Positions 47,304 through 59,041 of a DNA stretch of 64,000 nt are shown here, in pieces. Within the stretch, counting starts at the first letter, position 1, and each line of letters opens with the position of its first letter. This stretch comes from Neorhizobium sp. SOG26 (GTDB lineage Bacteria; Pseudomonadota; Alphaproteobacteria; Rhizobiales; Rhizobiaceae): assembly GCF_003491345.1 (NCBI RefSeq), contig NZ_CP025512.1, positions 868,001-932,000 of the forward strand, written 5' to 3'. The position numbers were made by a program, and so were the translations under genes. The notes below the pieces were generated by a model. That model was not told the DNA's origin, did not search any database, and saw only the letters and a program-made list of their open reading frames with translations.

Positions 47304-49304
47304 ATGATCTACAAGGCAATTGTCTTCCTTCCCCTGATCGGCTTCCTGATCGCCGGCCTCTTCGGTCGCTCAATCGGTGCCAAGGCATCCGAATACGTCA
47401 CCAGCGGCCTGATGATCGTCGCCGCTGTCCTGTCCTGGATCGTCTTCTTCAACGTGGCACTCGCTCATGGCGATGCCGGCGAGGTGATCAAGGTTCCGGT
47501 GATGCGCTGGATCCAGTCCGGCGGCATCGATGTCGAATGGGCCTTCCGCGTCGACACCCTGACGGCGATCATGTTCGTCGTGGTCAACACCGTGTCGACC
47601 CTCGTGCATGTCTATTCCATCGGCTACATGCACCACGACCCGCATCGTCCGCGCTTCTTCGCCTACCTGTCGCTCTTCACCTTCGCGATGTTGATGCTCA
47701 TCACGTCGGACAACCTGGCGCAGATGTTCTTCGGCTGGGAAGGCGTGGGTCTGGCCTCGTACCTTCTGATCGGTTTCTGGTTCAAGCGGCCGTCCGCTTC
47801 GGCTGCCGCCATGAAGGCCTTCATCGTCAACCGCGTCGGTGACTTCGGCTTCATCCTTGGCATCGCCGGCATCTTCGTGCTGTTCGGTTCGATCAGCTTC
47901 GAGACAATCTTCGCCGCTGCTGCGACCTACCTGCCGGCAGAAGGTGCTCCGGAAGCCTCGCAGGCGATCGCCAACATCTTCGGCATGACCGTCACCAAGA
48001 GCGGCGCGCTGACGGTTGTCTGCCTGCTGCTCTTCATGGGCGCCATGGGTAAGTCGGCACAGTTCCTGCTGCACACCTGGCTGCCGGACGCCATGGAAGG
48101 CCCGACCCCTGTGTCGGCTCTCATCCACGCCGCCACCATGGTGACCGCCGGCGTCTTCCTCGTCGCCCGCATGTCGCCGCTCTTTGAACTGTCGCCGGAT
48201 GCGCTCCTGTTCGTCACCATCATCGGTGCGATCACCGCCTTCTTCGCGGCAACCGTCGGCCTCGTGCAGAACGACATCAAGCGCGTCATCGCTTACTCGA
48301 CCTGCTCGCAGCTGGGCTACATGTTCGTAGCGCTGGGCGTCGGTGCCTACGGTGCGGCGATCTTCCACCTCTTCACGCACGCCTTCTTCAAGGCCCTGCT
48401 GTTCCTTTGCGCCGGCTCGGTCATCCATGCCGTCGATGGTGAGCAGGACATGCGCTACATGGGCGGCCTGCGCCCCCACATCAAGACGACCTTCGTGATG
48501 ATGCTGATCGGCACGCTCGCCATTACCGGCGTCGGCATTCCGTTCACGTCGCTCGGCTTTGCCGGCTTCTTCTCGAAGGACTTCATCATCGAAGCAACCT
48601 ACGCGTCGCATTCGCCGGCTGCCGGCTTTGCCTTCACGCTTCTGGTCGTCGCAGCGATGTTCACGAGCTTCTACTCGTGGCGCCTGATGTTCCTCACCTT
48701 CTTCGGCAAGCCGCGCGCCTCGGCCGACGTCATGCACCACGTGCATGAATCGCCGCAGGTGATGCTGATCCCGCTCTACATCCTGGGTATTGGCGCGATT
48801 GCCGCAGGTTTGATCTTCAAGGAACTGTTCTACGGCCACGAATACGACGTGTTCTGGAAGGGGGCGCTGTTCACGGCCGAAAGCAATGAACTGCTGCACG
48901 AGTTCCACCACGTGCCGGCATGGGTCGCCTTGAGCCCCTTCATCGCCATGCTGATCGGCCTCGTGACCGCCTGGTACTTCTACATCAAGTCTCCGTCGAC
49001 GCCGCGCCGCCTGGCTGAATCGCAGCGGATCCTCTACGAGTTCCTGCTCAACAAGTGGTACTTCGACGAGATCTACGACTTCCTTTTCGTCCGCCCTGCA
49101 AAGGCCCTGGGTCGGTTCCTCTGGAAGAAGGGTGACGTTGCCGTCATCGACAATTACGGCCCCAACGGCGTTGCCGCCCGCGTGGCTGACGTGACCAACC
49201 GGGTCGTCAAGCTGCAATCCGGTTACCTTTACCACTACGCATTCGCAATGATGATCGGCATCGCCGCACTCGTTACCTGGATGATGCTCGGGAGCTCTCT
49301 CTAA
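47304..49304 (+). CDS. nuoL: NADH-quinone oxidoreductase subunit L
   Basis: This is the distal Mrp-type proton pump subunit with the long lateral helix. The 666-residue protein has [20 protein letters not shown] (pump glutamate), [20 protein letters not shown] and [20 protein letters not shown]. Its stop TAA shares a base with the nuoM start. Confidence 0.97.
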   Translation: MIYKAIVFLPLIGFLIAGLFGRSIGAKASEYVTSGLMIVAAVLSWIVFFNVALAHGDAGEVIKVPVMRWIQSGGIDVEWAFRVDTLTAIMFVVVNTVSTLVHVYSIGYMHHDPHRPRFFAYLSLFTFAMLMLITSDNLAQMFFGWEGVGLASYLLIGFWFKRPSASAAAMKAFIVNRVGDFGFILGIAGIFVLFGSISFETIFAAAATYLPAEGAPEASQAIANIFGMTVTKSGALTVVCLLLFMGAMGKSAQFLLHTWLPDAMEGPTPVSALIHAATMVTAGVFLVARMSPLFELSPDALLFVTIIGAITAFFAATVGLVQNDIKRVIAYSTCSQLGYMFVALGVGAYGAAIFHLFTHAFFKALLFLCAGSVIHAVDGEQDMRYMGGLRPHIKTTFVMMLIGTLAITGVGIPFTSLGFAGFFSKDFIIEATYASHSPAAGFAFTLLVVAAMFTSFYSWRLMFLTFFGKPRASADVMHHVHESPQVMLIPLYILGIGAIAAGLIFKELFYGHEYDVFWKGALFTAESNELLHEFHHVPAWVALSPFIAMLIGLVTAWYFYIKSPSTPRRLAESQRILYEFLLNKWYFDEIYDFLFVRPAKALGRFLWKKGDVAVIDNYGPNGVAARVADVTNRVVKLQSGYLYHYAFAMMIGIAALVTWMMLGSSL

Positions 49305-50815
49305 TGACCGACTGGCCCATTCTCTCGACGGTCACCTTCCTGCCGCTGGTTGGCGTTCTTCTCCTGCTTCTGACGCGGGAAGACGGTCCCTACGGCCGCC
49401 GCAACATCCTGAACGTGTCGCTGTTCACCACGGTGTTCACCTTCATCGTCTCGCTCTTCATCTGGATCGGCTTCGACAATTCGAACCCGGGCTTCCAGAT
49501 GGTCGAGAAGAAGGAATGGCTCGGTACCGGCATCGCCTATCATCTGGGTGTTGACGGCATCTCGATGCTCTTCGTCATCCTGACGACCTTCCTCATGCCT
49601 TTCTGCGTGCTTGCAAGCTGGGAGTCGGTGGAGAAGCGCCTGAAGGAATACATGATCGCCTTCCTGCTTCTGGAAGTGGTCATGATCGGCGTCTTCGTGT
49701 CGCTCGACATCGTTCTCTTCTACGTCTTCTTCGAAGCAACGCTGATCCCGATGTTCGTCATCATCGGCGTGTGGGGCGGCAAGGATCGCGTCTACGCGTC
49801 CTACAAGTTCTTCCTTTATACGCTGACCGGCTCGGTGCTGATGATGCTTGCCATCATGGCGATGTACTGGCAGGCCGGCACGACCGACATCACGGCGCTG
49901 CTGAAGTACGGCTTCCCGGCCGGCATGCAGACCTGGCTCTGGCTCGCCTGCTTTGCGGCCTTCTCGGTCAAGATGCCGATGTGGCCCGTCCACACCTGGC
50001 TTCCGGACGCACACGTCCAGGCACCGACGGCAGGCTCCGTCATCCTGGCCGGCGTGATGCTGAAGCTCGGCGGTTACGGTCTCATCCGCTTCTCGCTGTC
50101 GATGTTCCCGCTCGCGTCCGACTACTTCGCGCCGCTGGTCTTCGCACTGTCGGTCATCGCCATCATCTACACCTCGCTGGTGGCCATGATGCAGGACGAC
50201 ATCAAGAAGCTCATCGCCTATTCCTCCGTTGCCCACATGGGCTACGTGACGATGGGTATCTTCGCCGCCAACGTCCAGGGCCTGCAGGGCGCCATCTTCC
50301 AGATGCTGTCGCACGGCATCGTCTCGGGCGCGCTCTTCCTTTGCGTCGGCGTCGTCTACGACCGCCTGCACACCCGCGAAATCGCGGCCTATGGCGGCCT
50401 CGTCAACAACATGCCGAAATACGCCGTCGCCTTCATGGTCTTCACCATGGCGAACGTCGGCCTGCCGGGCACCTCCGGCTTCATCGGCGAGTTCCTGACG
50501 ATCATCGGCGTGTTCCGCGTTAACACCTGGGTGGCTCTCTTTGCGGCGACCGGCGTCATCCTTTCGGCGTCCTATGCGCTGTGGCTCTACCGTCGGGTGA
50601 TCTTCGGCGCACTTGAGAAGGAAAGCCTCAAGGGCCTGCTCGATCTTTCCACCCGTGAAAAGATCGTGCTGTATCCGCTGATCGCGCTGACCATCTTCTA
50701 CGGCTTCTATCCGGCACCGATCTTCGACGCGACGGCGGCCTCGGTAGACCTCGTTGTCAACAACTACTCTGCGGCTCTCCAGGCTGCGCAGAACCTTGCG
50801 CTCAACGCGCGCTGA
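49304..50815 (+). CDS. nuoM: NADH-quinone oxidoreductase subunit M
   Basis: This is the second antiporter-like proton pump subunit. The 503-residue protein shows [20 protein letters not shown] (pump glutamate), [20 protein letters not shown] and [20 protein letters not shown]. It overlaps nuoL by one base. Confidence 0.97.
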   Translation: MTDWPILSTVTFLPLVGVLLLLLTREDGPYGRRNILNVSLFTTVFTFIVSLFIWIGFDNSNPGFQMVEKKEWLGTGIAYHLGVDGISMLFVILTTFLMPFCVLASWESVEKRLKEYMIAFLLLEVVMIGVFVSLDIVLFYVFFEATLIPMFVIIGVWGGKDRVYASYKFFLYTLTGSVLMMLAIMAMYWQAGTTDITALLKYGFPAGMQTWLWLACFAAFSVKMPMWPVHTWLPDAHVQAPTAGSVILAGVMLKLGGYGLIRFSLSMFPLASDYFAPLVFALSVIAIIYTSLVAMMQDDIKKLIAYSSVAHMGYVTMGIFAANVQGLQGAIFQMLSHGIVSGALFLCVGVVYDRLHTREIAAYGGLVNNMPKYAVAFMVFTMANVGLPGTSGFIGEFLTIIGVFRVNTWVALFAATGVILSASYALWLYRRVIFGALEKESLKGLLDLSTREKIVLYPLIALTIFYGFYPAPIFDATAASVDLVVNNYSAALQAAQNLALNAR

Positions 50816-50833
50816 GACGGGATTAGACTGGTT

Positions 50834-52276
50834 ATGAACGCTGAAATACTATCGCTCAGCCTGCAGCTCTCCATGCCGGAGCTTATTCTGGCCGTGGGTG
50901 GGCTCGTTCTCCTGATGATCGGCGTCTTCTCGGGCGACAAGTCGTCGACGACGGTCACCGGTCTCGCGGTTGCGCTTCTGGCGGTTGCCGCGCTCTGGCT
51001 CATCTTCATGTCGGGCGAGGGCGAGGCCTATGGCGGCGCCTTCATCCTGGATCCGTTCAGCCGCTTCATGAAGGTGCTTGCACTGATCGGCTCGATCACC
51101 GCGATGGTCATGTCCGTCGGCCACGCCAAGTCGGACCAGCTCAACCGCTTCGAATTCCCGGTCCTGCTGGTGCTTTCGACGCTCGGCATGATGCTTCTGA
51201 TCTCGGCAAACGACCTGATCTCGGTCTATCTCGGCCTCGAACTGATGTCGCTGGCGCTCTACGTCATCGCCGCCTTCAACCGCGATAGCCTGCGCTCCAC
51301 GGAAGCCGGCCTCAAGTACTTCGTCCTTGGCGCCCTGTCGTCCGGCATGATGCTCTACGGCATGTCGCTGGTCTACGGCTTCACCGGCAACACCGGCTTC
51401 GACGAGATCGCCAGCGTGCTGAACGCGGAAACGCGCAACCTCGGCCTCGTCTTCGGCATGGTCTTCGTGCTCGCCGGCGCCTGCTTCAAGATCTCGGCCG
51501 TGCCGTTCCACATGTGGACGCCGGACGTCTACGAAGGTGCACCGACTCCGGTCACGGCCTTCTTCGCCGCAGGTCCGAAGGTTGCCGCCATGGCGATCCT
51601 CGTGCGCCTCGTGTCGGATGCCTTCATGCCGATCCTCGCCGACTGGCGCCAGATCATCGTCTTCGTGTCGATCGCGTCCATGCTGCTCGGCTCGTTCGCA
51701 GCAATCGGCCAGCGCAACATCAAGCGCCTGATGGCCTATTCGTCGATTGGCCACATGGGCTACGCGCTTGTTGGTCTGGCTGCAGGTTCCGAGACGGGCG
51801 TTTCTGGCGTCGTGCTCTACATGACCATCTACATGATCATGACGCTCGGCACCTTTGCCTGCATCATGGCGATGCGCCGCAAGGAAGGCGAGAATGCCGA
51901 GAACGTCGATGATCTCGCTGGCCTGTCCTCGACCAAGCCCTTCATGGCGATCGTGCTGACGGCACTGATGTTCTCCATGGCCGGCATCCCGCCGCTTGCA
52001 GGCTTCTTCGCCAAGTACTTCGTCTTCGTGGCCGCCATCGAAGCCAAGCTTTATGCACTGGCCGTCGTCGGCGTCCTGTCCTCGGTTGTTGGCGCTTACT
52101 ACTACCTGCGCATCGTCAAGGTGATGTGGTTCGACGAAGCCAAGGGCGAGTTCGCCCGCATCTCCGGCGAGCTGCGCCTGGTCTTTGGCCTGTCGGGCCT
52201 CTTCGTCACGGCCTATGTGCTGTTCGGCGGCCCGATCGGTAACGCTGCAAACGCTGCTGCGAAGTCCTTCTTCTGA
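50834..52276 (+). CDS. nuoN: NADH-quinone oxidoreductase subunit N
   Basis: This is the third antiporter-like subunit of the membrane arm. The 480-residue protein has [40 protein letters not shown] and [20 protein letters not shown]. It ends the nuo genes proper, with birA starting 2 bases later, so transcription most likely continues. Confidence 0.97.
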   Translation: MNAEILSLSLQLSMPELILAVGGLVLLMIGVFSGDKSSTTVTGLAVALLAVAALWLIFMSGEGEAYGGAFILDPFSRFMKVLALIGSITAMVMSVGHAKSDQLNRFEFPVLLVLSTLGMMLLISANDLISVYLGLELMSLALYVIAAFNRDSLRSTEAGLKYFVLGALSSGMMLYGMSLVYGFTGNTGFDEIASVLNAETRNLGLVFGMVFVLAGACFKISAVPFHMWTPDVYEGAPTPVTAFFAAGPKVAAMAILVRLVSDAFMPILADWRQIIVFVSIASMLLGSFAAIGQRNIKRLMAYSSIGHMGYALVGLAAGSETGVSGVVLYMTIYMIMTLGTFACIMAMRRKEGENAENVDDLAGLSSTKPFMAIVLTALMFSMAGIPPLAGFFAKYFVFVAAIEAKLYALAVVGVLSSVVGAYYYLRIVKVMWFDEAKGEFARISGELRLVFGLSGLFVTAYVLFGGPIGNAANAAAKSFF

Positions 52277-52278
52277 GG

Positions 52279-53049
52279 ATGACGGCAAGCCGGAGCCGCT
52301 TTTCGCTCGATGCGTTTCGCCACGAGGCGCTGGGCGAGGTCGGTTCAACCAATAGCGAATGTCTCGCCCGCGCTCGCGCGGGCGATCCCGGTTTGTTGTG
52401 GCTGACAGCAAGCCGCCAGCTGGCCGGCCGCGGCCGCCGTGGGCGTGCCTGGACATCCGAACCCGGCAATCTCTACGCCTCCCTGCTTCTCATCAATCCT
52501 GCCTCGCCGGAACACATGGCCTCCTTGCCGCTCGCGGTTGCCGTGGCCGTGCATGCGGCGATTGCCAAGGTGCTGCCTCCGGATGGCGCCCCGCTGGAGG
52601 TGAAGTGGCCGAACGACATCCTCATCGGTCGCCGCAAGACCTGCGGTATCCTGCTTGAAGCCGAGACCTTGCCGGATGGCCGGCGCGCCCTGGTGATCGG
52701 CATCGGCATCAACATCCGTCACATGCCGGAAGGTTCACCTTATCCGGTCACACGGCTTGCCGATCACGGTGCTGCCGTCTCGCCGGAAGAGCTTTTTGCC
52801 CATCTTTACAAGGAGATGGCGCAGGTTCTGGAATCATGGACTGAGGTCGGCGGACTGGCACACATCATCCGCCGCTGGCGCGAGGTTGCCTGCGGCGTGG
52901 GCGAAAAAATCACAGTGAACCTGCCGGACCGCTCGCTTGTTGGTACATTCGCAGGTATCGATGAACGTGGATTCCTGATGCTTGCCACTGAAGACGGCGC
53001 GGCCTTGCCGATCGCCGCCGGTGATGTCTTTTTTCAAAGAATGGAATAG
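52279..53049 (+). CDS. birA: Biotin--[acetyl-CoA-carboxylase] ligase
   Basis: BirA activates biotin with ATP and attaches it to carboxylase carrier proteins. The 256-residue enzyme has the biotin-binding loop GRGRRGRAWTSEPGNLYASL and the catalytic KWPNDILIGRRKTCGILLEA. It lacks the N-terminal helix-turn-helix of the E. coli protein and therefore should not repress biotin genes. The start ATG follows nuoN after two bases. Confidence 0.95.
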   Translation: MTASRSRFSLDAFRHEALGEVGSTNSECLARARAGDPGLLWLTASRQLAGRGRRGRAWTSEPGNLYASLLLINPASPEHMASLPLAVAVAVHAAIAKVLPPDGAPLEVKWPNDILIGRRKTCGILLEAETLPDGRRALVIGIGINIRHMPEGSPYPVTRLADHGAAVSPEELFAHLYKEMAQVLESWTEVGGLAHIIRRWREVACGVGEKITVNLPDRSLVGTFAGIDERGFLMLATEDGAALPIAAGDVFFQRME

Positions 53050-53057
53050 AAGAAGAA

Positions 53058-54725
53058 ATGGCAAACCAAGAAGAACTGGTATTTCTGCCGCTCGGCGGCG
53101 TGGGCGAAATCGGTATGAACCTCGCCCTCTACGGCTATGGAACGCCGGAGAAGCGCCAGTGGATCATGGTGGACTGTGGCGTTACCTTCCCGGGTCCTGA
53201 TCTGCCGGGCGTTGATCTCGTCCTGCCGGACATCCGTTATCTCGCGACCCAGCGCAACAACCTCAAGGCCATGATCATCACGCATGCGCATGAGGATCAC
53301 TATGGCGCGATGAACGACATCTGGCCGGGCCTCAACGTGCCGGTTTATGCCTCGCCCTTCACCGCCGGCATGCTGGAAGCCAAGCGTGACTACGAAGGCT
53401 CGCGCGCCGATATTCCGGTCAACATCTTCAAGGCGGGCGACAAGATCAACATCGGCCCCTTCGAGGTCGAGGCGGTTGGTGTGAACCACTCGATCCCTGA
53501 GCCGATGTCGCTCGTCATCCGCACGCCGCTCGGCAATGTCGTCCACACCGGTGACTGGAAGATCGACCATGCGCCGTCGCTCGGCCCGCTGACGGACGAG
53601 GCCCGCTTCCGCGCGCTCGGCGACGAGGGCGTGCTGGCGCTGATGTGCGACAGCACCAATGCCATGCGCGAAGGCGTCTCGCCATCGGAAGAAGAAGTTT
53701 CCGAAGGTCTGCGCAAGATCATCGAGGCGGCCGAGGGCAGGGTGGCGATCACCACCTTCTCGTCGAATGTCGGCCGCATCCGCTCCATCGCCCAGGCGGC
53801 GGAAGCTGCGGGCCGCGAAGTGCTGCTGCTCGGATCGTCGCTGAAGCGCGTCGTCAACGTGGCTCGCGACATCGGCATCATGGAAGGCCTGAAGCCTTTC
53901 ATCGCCGAAGACGAGTTCGGTTACATCCCGCGCGACAAGGTGGTGGTGATCCTCACCGGCAGCCAGGGCGAGCCGCGTGCAGCCCTTGCCAAGATTGCTC
54001 GCGATGAGATGCGCAACGTCGCCTTCTCCAAGGGGGACACGGTCGTCTTTTCATCCCGCACGATCCCCGGCAATGAAAAGGCCATCCTCGACATCAAGAA
54101 CGGCCTCATCGAGCAGGGCATCAAGGTCGTGACAGACGCCGATGGCCTCGTGCATGTGTCCGGCCATCCGCGCCGCAATGAATTGCTGCAGATGTATGAG
54201 TGGACCCGCCCGCAGATCCTCGTGCCCGTCCATGGCGAAGCCGCCCACCTGATGGCGCAGGCCGAGCTTGGTGCGTCTGCCGGCATCAAGACCATCCCGC
54301 GCGTGCGCAACGGCAATATCCTGCGTCTGGCGCCGGGTCCGGCTGAGATCATCGATGACGCCCCGCATGGGCGGATCTTCAAGGACGGCAAGCTGATCGG
54401 CGACTTCGAGGAAATGGGCATCGGCGACCGCCGGAAGCTCTCCTTTGTCGGCCACGTCTCGGTCAACGTGCTGCTCGACAACCGCTACGACTTCCTGACG
54501 GATCCCGACGTCGTGGCCTTCGGCCTGCCGGAGTTCGACGACGAGGGCGAGGATATGGAAGACACGCTTTATGACGCCGTCCTCGGCGCCATCGAAAGCA
54601 TCCCGCGCGCCCGCCGCAAGGACCTCGACATGCTGCGCGAGTCGGTTCGCCGCGCGGTGCGTGGCGCTGCCAACGAGGCCTGGGGCAAGAAGCCGGTCGT
54701 GACGGTGTTCGTCACGAAGGTATGA
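53058..54725 (+). CDS. rnj: Ribonuclease J
   Basis: RNase J is a metallo-beta-lactamase/beta-CASP enzyme with endo- and 5'-exonuclease activity, important for rRNA and mRNA turnover in rhizobia. The 555-residue protein has THAHEDHYGA (His76, His78, Asp80, His81), HTGDWKIDH, CDSTNAMREG and the beta-CASP motifs SSRTIPGNE and HVSGHPRRNEL. It starts 8 bases after birA, with AGAAGAAG as ribosome site. A palindromic rhizobial element follows its stop. Confidence 0.95.
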   Translation: MANQEELVFLPLGGVGEIGMNLALYGYGTPEKRQWIMVDCGVTFPGPDLPGVDLVLPDIRYLATQRNNLKAMIITHAHEDHYGAMNDIWPGLNVPVYASPFTAGMLEAKRDYEGSRADIPVNIFKAGDKINIGPFEVEAVGVNHSIPEPMSLVIRTPLGNVVHTGDWKIDHAPSLGPLTDEARFRALGDEGVLALMCDSTNAMREGVSPSEEEVSEGLRKIIEAAEGRVAITTFSSNVGRIRSIAQAAEAAGREVLLLGSSLKRVVNVARDIGIMEGLKPFIAEDEFGYIPRDKVVVILTGSQGEPRAALAKIARDEMRNVAFSKGDTVVFSSRTIPGNEKAILDIKNGLIEQGIKVVTDADGLVHVSGHPRRNELLQMYEWTRPQILVPVHGEAAHLMAQAELGASAGIKTIPRVRNGNILRLAPGPAEIIDDAPHGRIFKDGKLIGDFEEMGIGDRRKLSFVGHVSVNVLLDNRYDFLTDPDVVAFGLPEFDDEGEDMEDTLYDAVLGAIESIPRARRKDLDMLRESVRRAVRGAANEAWGKKPVVTVFVTKV

Positions 54726-54749
54726 GGTTGGATTTTGCCCCCTCACTTG

Positions 54750-54902
54750 CGATTTCTGAGACTTAGCCTTTGGCTAAGATCTCGAAATCGCTTTCTCTCC
54801 CACAAGGGGAGAGACCGGGGCGGCAGGCTCGGCACCTGTCCTCTCCCCCTGTGGGAGAGGTTACAAAATCATGATCTTAGCGTCAGCTAAGTCATAGATT
54901 TT
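54750..54902. repeat. Rhizobial intergenic mosaic element (three stem-loops)
   Basis: Between rnj and the epimerase gene lie three consecutive inverted repeats: an imperfect 41-base hairpin (54750-54790, CGATTTC with GAAATCG); an outer pair CTCTCCCACAAGGGGAGAG (54795-54813) and CTCTCCCCCTGTGGGAGAG (54841-54859), 18 of 19 complementary; and AAAATC...CTTAGC with GCTAAG...GATTTT (54865-54902). The first and last share the CTTAGC/GCTAAG core. The layout matches the RIME class of repeats known from Rhizobium. Confidence 0.8.
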
Positions 54903-54944
54903 GTTGGTGAGGGGATCGTCGTGAAGACTTAGGGAGGAAAACAA

Positions 54945-55349
54945 ATGCTTGGACGCGTGAACCACATCGCCATCGCCGTGCCGGACCTGGTATCCGCCAC
55001 GACGACTTATCGTGACACGCTGGGGGCGCGCGTCTCGCAGGCGCAGCGGCTTCCCGAACATGGCGTGACGGTGGTGTTCGTCGAACTGGCAAACACCAAG
55101 GTTGAGCTGCTGGAGCCGCTGGGCGAAGACTCGCCGATCGCCGCCTTCCTTGCCAAGAACCCGTCGGGCGGCATGCACCACATCTGTTACGAAGTCGACG
55201 ACATCCTCGCCGCCCGCGATCGGCTGAAGGCGTCAGGCGCCCGCGTGCTGGGCGACGGCGAACCGAAAACCGGCGCCCATGGAAAGCCGGTCCTGTTCCT
55301 CCACCCGAAGGATTTCAACGGCACGCTGGTGGAACTGGAACAGGTCTGA
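54945..55349 (+). CDS. mce: Methylmalonyl-CoA epimerase
   Basis: The enzyme converts (2S)- and (2R)-methylmalonyl-CoA so that propionyl-CoA carbon can enter the TCA cycle. The 134-residue vicinal-oxygen-chelate protein has the metal ligands in VNHIAIAVPDL (His7), GGMHHICYEVDD and GTLVELEQV (Glu near the end). The ribosome site GGGAGGAAAAC precedes ATG 54945. The position next to rnj and proS is the standard rhizobial order. Confidence 0.93.
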   Translation: MLGRVNHIAIAVPDLVSATTTYRDTLGARVSQAQRLPEHGVTVVFVELANTKVELLEPLGEDSPIAAFLAKNPSGGMHHICYEVDDILAARDRLKASGARVLGDGEPKTGAHGKPVLFLHPKDFNGTLVELEQV

Positions 55350-55535
55350 TCGCTGTTCCGTCAGCCACTTAGCTCCATCTCCGGAATCAATCTGTCAGCT
55401 GCGGAAGCCGTTACGGGCACCCGGTCTCGCTGTTTCCGCGCATGCATGCGGCATCCGGTCCACCGGGGTGCACTGGAGCTTGCCGGCCATAACCCCTATA
55501 AGGCGCCTTGCTTTACCTGAACCCCGAGTAACACC

Positions 55536-55811
55536 ATGCCGCTGCTCACGATCGCCGCCATCTATTTCATCCTCTGGTGGACCGTGCTTTTTATCGTGCT
55601 TCCGCTCGGCTATCGCAGCCAGGGCGATGAAGGTGAGGTGACCAACGGGACGATCGAAAGTGCGCCGGCAAAGTTTCGGGGCGGACGGGTCTTGCTGTTG
55701 ACGACGCTGATCTCGGCGGCACTCTACGCGAGCTACCACTTGGCCTCGACCTACCTGGGTATCGGGATCACCGATCTTCCCAATATCGTGCCAAGTTACC
55801 GGCCGAACTGA
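55536..55811 (+). CDS. DUF1467 family membrane protein
   Basis: The 91-residue protein has two hydrophobic helices (TIAAIYFILWWTVLFIVLPL near the start and VLLLTTLISAALYASYHLAS in the middle) with a charged loop (YRSQGDEGEVTNG) between them. This pattern matches the DUF1467 family, which is found next to mce and proS in alphaproteobacteria and has no known function. A hairpin terminator lies 90 bases downstream. Confidence 0.85.
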   Translation: MPLLTIAAIYFILWWTVLFIVLPLGYRSQGDEGEVTNGTIESAPAKFRGGRVLLLTTLISAALYASYHLASTYLGIGITDLPNIVPSYRPN

Positions 55812-55900
55812 TCTACTTCGGGCAGAGCTTGCGGCGCGAGAACACACGCTCATCCAGCCGTGGCTTGCTGATCGCGGGGAGGTGCTGCGAGAAGGCAAAA

Positions 55901-55928
55901 AAAAACAAGGCATGAAAGCCTTGTTTTT
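55901..55928. terminator. Terminator after the mce-DUF1467 unit
   Basis: AAAAACAAGGC (55901-55911) and GCCTTGTTTTT (55918-55928) form a perfect 11-bp stem with an ATGAAA loop. An A run precedes it and a T run ends it, so it can work on both strands. Confidence 0.9.
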
Positions 55929-56321
55929 AGTATCGCGTGATCTTTTACCGTTGCCGGGGCTGCGAATAAACGCGCCTAAGACCTGATCCTCCCAAGACTT
56001 GACCGCGAAAGTGGCAAGAAATTGAACTCCTTGCCTGTTTTGTGAGCTGAACCTAGCCCAAAGTATATGCCTTGTCACCAGCTATTTTTGTAAATTAGAC
56101 ACAGTCCGCAAAAATTTTCATGTTGACAGCTTCGTGTCAGCTTCGTCACCAAATCTCCGTCATCCTGTCTTTGGCAGGTGGTTGGGCAGCGGCATCAGGC
56201 TCGTGCAAATCCTTGCGAGCCGGGTTCCCATGGCACCTCAGAAGGGCTATGTAGCCTGCCCATATTGTTCAAGAAAATGGCCGATTCCCGGTTCGGTGGA
56301 GTTGGCCCGGCAACCTCGGAT
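55929..56321. promoter_or_regulatory. proS upstream region, no gene seen
   Basis: About 390 bases, AT-rich between 56020 and 56130, with no credible reading frame. TTGACA at 56123-56128 is a good -35 but no convincing -10 follows at 17 bases. The direct repeat CAGCTTCGT occurs twice within 25 bases just after it (from 56128). Confidence 0.4.
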
Positions 56322-56327
56322 ATGTCG

Positions 56328-57653
56328 ATGCGTCTTTCCCGCTATTTCATGCCCATCCTGAAGGAAAATCCTAAGGAGGCCGAGATCGTTTCGCACCGGC
56401 TGATGCTGCGTGCGGGCATGATCCGCCAGCAGAGCCAGGGGATCTATTCCTGGCTGCCGCTCGGCAAGCGCGTTCTCGACAAGGTCAACAACATCATCCG
56501 CGAGGAACAGAACCGTTCCGGCGCCATCGAGCTCCTCATGCCGACGCTGCAGTCGGCCGAGCTCTGGCAGGAAAGTGGCCGTTACGATGCCTACGGCAAG
56601 GAAATGCTGCGCATCAAGGACCGCCAGGACCGGCCGATGCTCTACGGCCCCACCAACGAGGAAATGATCACGGACATCTTCCGGTCCTACGTCAAGTCCT
56701 ACAAGAACCTGCCGCTCAACCTCTACCACATCCAGCTGAAGTTCCGCGACGAGATCCGTCCGCGTTTCGGCACCATGCGCTCGCGCGAATTCCTCATGAA
56801 GGATGCCTATTCCTTCGACTTGACGAAGGAAGGCGCCGAGCACTCCTACCGCAAGATGTTTACCGCCTATCTGCGCACCTTCGCGCGGCTTGGCCTGCGC
56901 GCCATCCCGATGCGTGCCGATACCGGCCCGATCGGCGGCAACCTGTCGCACGAATTCATCATCCTCGCCGACACGGGCGAGTCGGAAGTCTTCTCGCACA
57001 AGGATTTCGTCAACTTCGACATTCCCGGCACCGACACCAATTTCGATGATGTCGCCGCGCTGCAGGCAATCTTCGACAAGTGGACCTCGGTTTATGCCGC
57101 AACGTCGGAAATGCATGACGAGGAAGCCTTCAACGCCATCCCCGAGAGCGATCGCCTTTCGGCCCGCGGCATCGAAGTCGGCCACATCTTCTATTTCGGC
57201 ACGAAGTATTCCGAGCCGATGGGTGCCAAGGTGCAGGGTCCGGACGGCAAGGAACACCTTGTCCACATGGGTTCCTATGGCATCGGCCCGACACGCCTTG
57301 TTCCCGCCATCATCGAAGCATCGCATGACGAGAACGGAATCATCTGGCCGGCCTCCGTCGCTCCCTTTGACGTGATGGTCATCAACATGAAGCCTGGTGA
57401 CGAAGCCTGCGACCGGATCTGCGAAACGCTCTACGGCGGCTTCGCGACCATCGGCAAGGACGTGCTCTACGACGACACGGACGAGCGGGCCGGCACCAAG
57501 TTCGCCACCGCCGACCTCATCGGCGTGCCGTACCAGGTGATCGTCGGACCTCGCTCCGCCGCCAACGGCGAAGTGGAAGTCAAGGATCGCAAGACGGGCG
57601 AGCGTGAAACGCTCACCGTTGAAGCGGCAATGAACAAGCTCGCCGGTCGCTGA
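56328..57653 (+). CDS. proS: Prolyl-tRNA synthetase (short, editing-domain-free type)
   Basis: ProRS charges tRNA-Pro. The 441-residue class II synthetase has motif 2 [20 protein letters not shown] and motif 3 [16 protein letters not shown], then an anticodon-binding domain. The INS editing domain of the E. coli enzyme is missing, as usual for alphaproteobacteria. ATG 56328 ([20 protein letters not shown]) is the conserved start; ATG 56322 and the long frame from 56178 are not. Confidence 0.95.
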   Translation: MRLSRYFMPILKENPKEAEIVSHRLMLRAGMIRQQSQGIYSWLPLGKRVLDKVNNIIREEQNRSGAIELLMPTLQSAELWQESGRYDAYGKEMLRIKDRQDRPMLYGPTNEEMITDIFRSYVKSYKNLPLNLYHIQLKFRDEIRPRFGTMRSREFLMKDAYSFDLTKEGAEHSYRKMFTAYLRTFARLGLRAIPMRADTGPIGGNLSHEFIILADTGESEVFSHKDFVNFDIPGTDTNFDDVAALQAIFDKWTSVYAATSEMHDEEAFNAIPESDRLSARGIEVGHIFYFGTKYSEPMGAKVQGPDGKEHLVHMGSYGIGPTRLVPAIIEASHDENGIIWPASVAPFDVMVINMKPGDEACDRICETLYGGFATIGKDVLYDDTDERAGTKFATADLIGVPYQVIVGPRSAANGEVEVKDRKTGERETLTVEAAMNKLAGR

Positions 57654-57719
57654 TCCGGCGGGTTCGGATCACAAGATGGGCGCGGGTTATTGCGCGCCCT
57701 ACGCGCTGAAGGAGACGGA

Positions 57720-59027
57720 ATGGCGGGCGTCGCGGCAGAGACTGGAAGTGGCGAGGCGGCACGCGCTGCATCTGCGGGACCATTTTCGGCATTCGAGCGC
57801 ATGGTGGCTTGGCGTTACCTGCGCTCCCGGCGCAAGGAAGCCTTTATCTCCGTCATTGCCGGCTTTTCCTTTATCGGCATCATGCTGGGCGTGGCCACCC
57901 TCATCATCGTCATGGCGGTGATGAATGGCTTTCGCACCGAGCTCATCTCGCGCATCCTCGGCATCAACGGCCACATGATCGTCCAGCCGATTGACGGCCC
58001 GCTGACGAACTATGCCGAGCTTACCCAGAAATTTGCAGCCGTCCCGGGCGTGCGCATGGCCCTGCCGCTCGTGGAAGGGCAGACGCTTGCATCGGGTCGC
58101 GGTGGCGCAGGCTCCGGCGCGCTGGTTCGCGGCGTGCGTCCCGAAGACATCGAAAAACTCACCGAGGTCTCGACCAACATCAAGTCGGGCGACATGGTCG
58201 GTTTTGCCTCGGGTGAGGGCGTGCTGGTCGGCTCGCGCCTTGCCGCCCAACTCGGGCTGAATGCCGGTGACCAGATCACGCTGATTTCGCCGGAAGGCGA
58301 CGTGACGCCGATGGGGGTCACCCCGCGCGTCAAGTCCTATCCCGTGTCCGGCATCTTCGAAATCGGCATGTCGGAATATGATGCGACCATCATCTACATG
58401 CCGCTCGAGGAGTCGCAGATCTATTTCAACGCCGACGGGCTCGTGCAGTCGATCGAGCTCTTCATCGACAATCCCGACAATGTCGACGGGTTGCGGCCAC
58501 TCGTCGAAGCGGCGGCAGGGCGGCAGATCTTCATCACCGACTGGCGCCAGCGCAACCAGACCTTCTTCTCCGCCCTCCAGGTGGAGCGCAACGTGATGTT
58601 CATGATCCTGACGCTGATCGTGCTTGTCGCGGCGCTCAACATCATCTCGGGCCTCATCATGCTGGTGAAGGACAAGGGCAGCGATATCGCCATCCTGCGC
58701 ACCATGGGGGCGGGGTCGGGCGCCATCATGCGCATCTTCTTCATGACGGGTGCTGCGATCGGCATCGTTGGCACCTTCGCCGGCGTCCTGCTCGGCGTTG
58801 TCGTCTGCCTCAACATCGAGTCGATCCGCCAGTTCTTCTCCTGGGTCTCCGGCACGGTTCTGTTTGATCCCGAACTTTATTTCCTGAGCCAGCTGCCCGC
58901 TGAGATGAGCCTGAGCGAGACCGTATCGGTTGTCCTCATGGCGCTGACGCTCTCCTTCATCGCGACCATCCTGCCGGCATGGCGAGCCTCCAGGCTCGAT
59001 CCCGTCCAGGCCCTCCGATACGAATAG
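57720..59027 (+). CDS. lolC: Lipoprotein-releasing ABC transporter permease (LolC/E family)
   Basis: This inner-membrane permease releases outer-membrane lipoproteins from the membrane to the carrier LolA. The 435-residue protein has one helix near the N-terminus ([20 protein letters not shown]), a large periplasmic domain, and three C-terminal helices ([60 protein letters not shown]). ATG 57720 has AAGGAGACGGA just before it; the 10-residue longer frame is unlikely. A single LolC/E gene beside lolD is normal in alphaproteobacteria. Confidence 0.94.
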   Translation: MAGVAAETGSGEAARAASAGPFSAFERMVAWRYLRSRRKEAFISVIAGFSFIGIMLGVATLIIVMAVMNGFRTELISRILGINGHMIVQPIDGPLTNYAELTQKFAAVPGVRMALPLVEGQTLASGRGGAGSGALVRGVRPEDIEKLTEVSTNIKSGDMVGFASGEGVLVGSRLAAQLGLNAGDQITLISPEGDVTPMGVTPRVKSYPVSGIFEIGMSEYDATIIYMPLEESQIYFNADGLVQSIELFIDNPDNVDGLRPLVEAAAGRQIFITDWRQRNQTFFSALQVERNVMFMILTLIVLVAALNIISGLIMLVKDKGSDIAILRTMGAGSGAIMRIFFMTGAAIGIVGTFAGVLLGVVVCLNIESIRQFFSWVSGTVLFDPELYFLSQLPAEMSLSETVSVVLMALTLSFIATILPAWRASRLDPVQALRYE

Positions 59028-59041
59028 GAACAGAACGCCCG

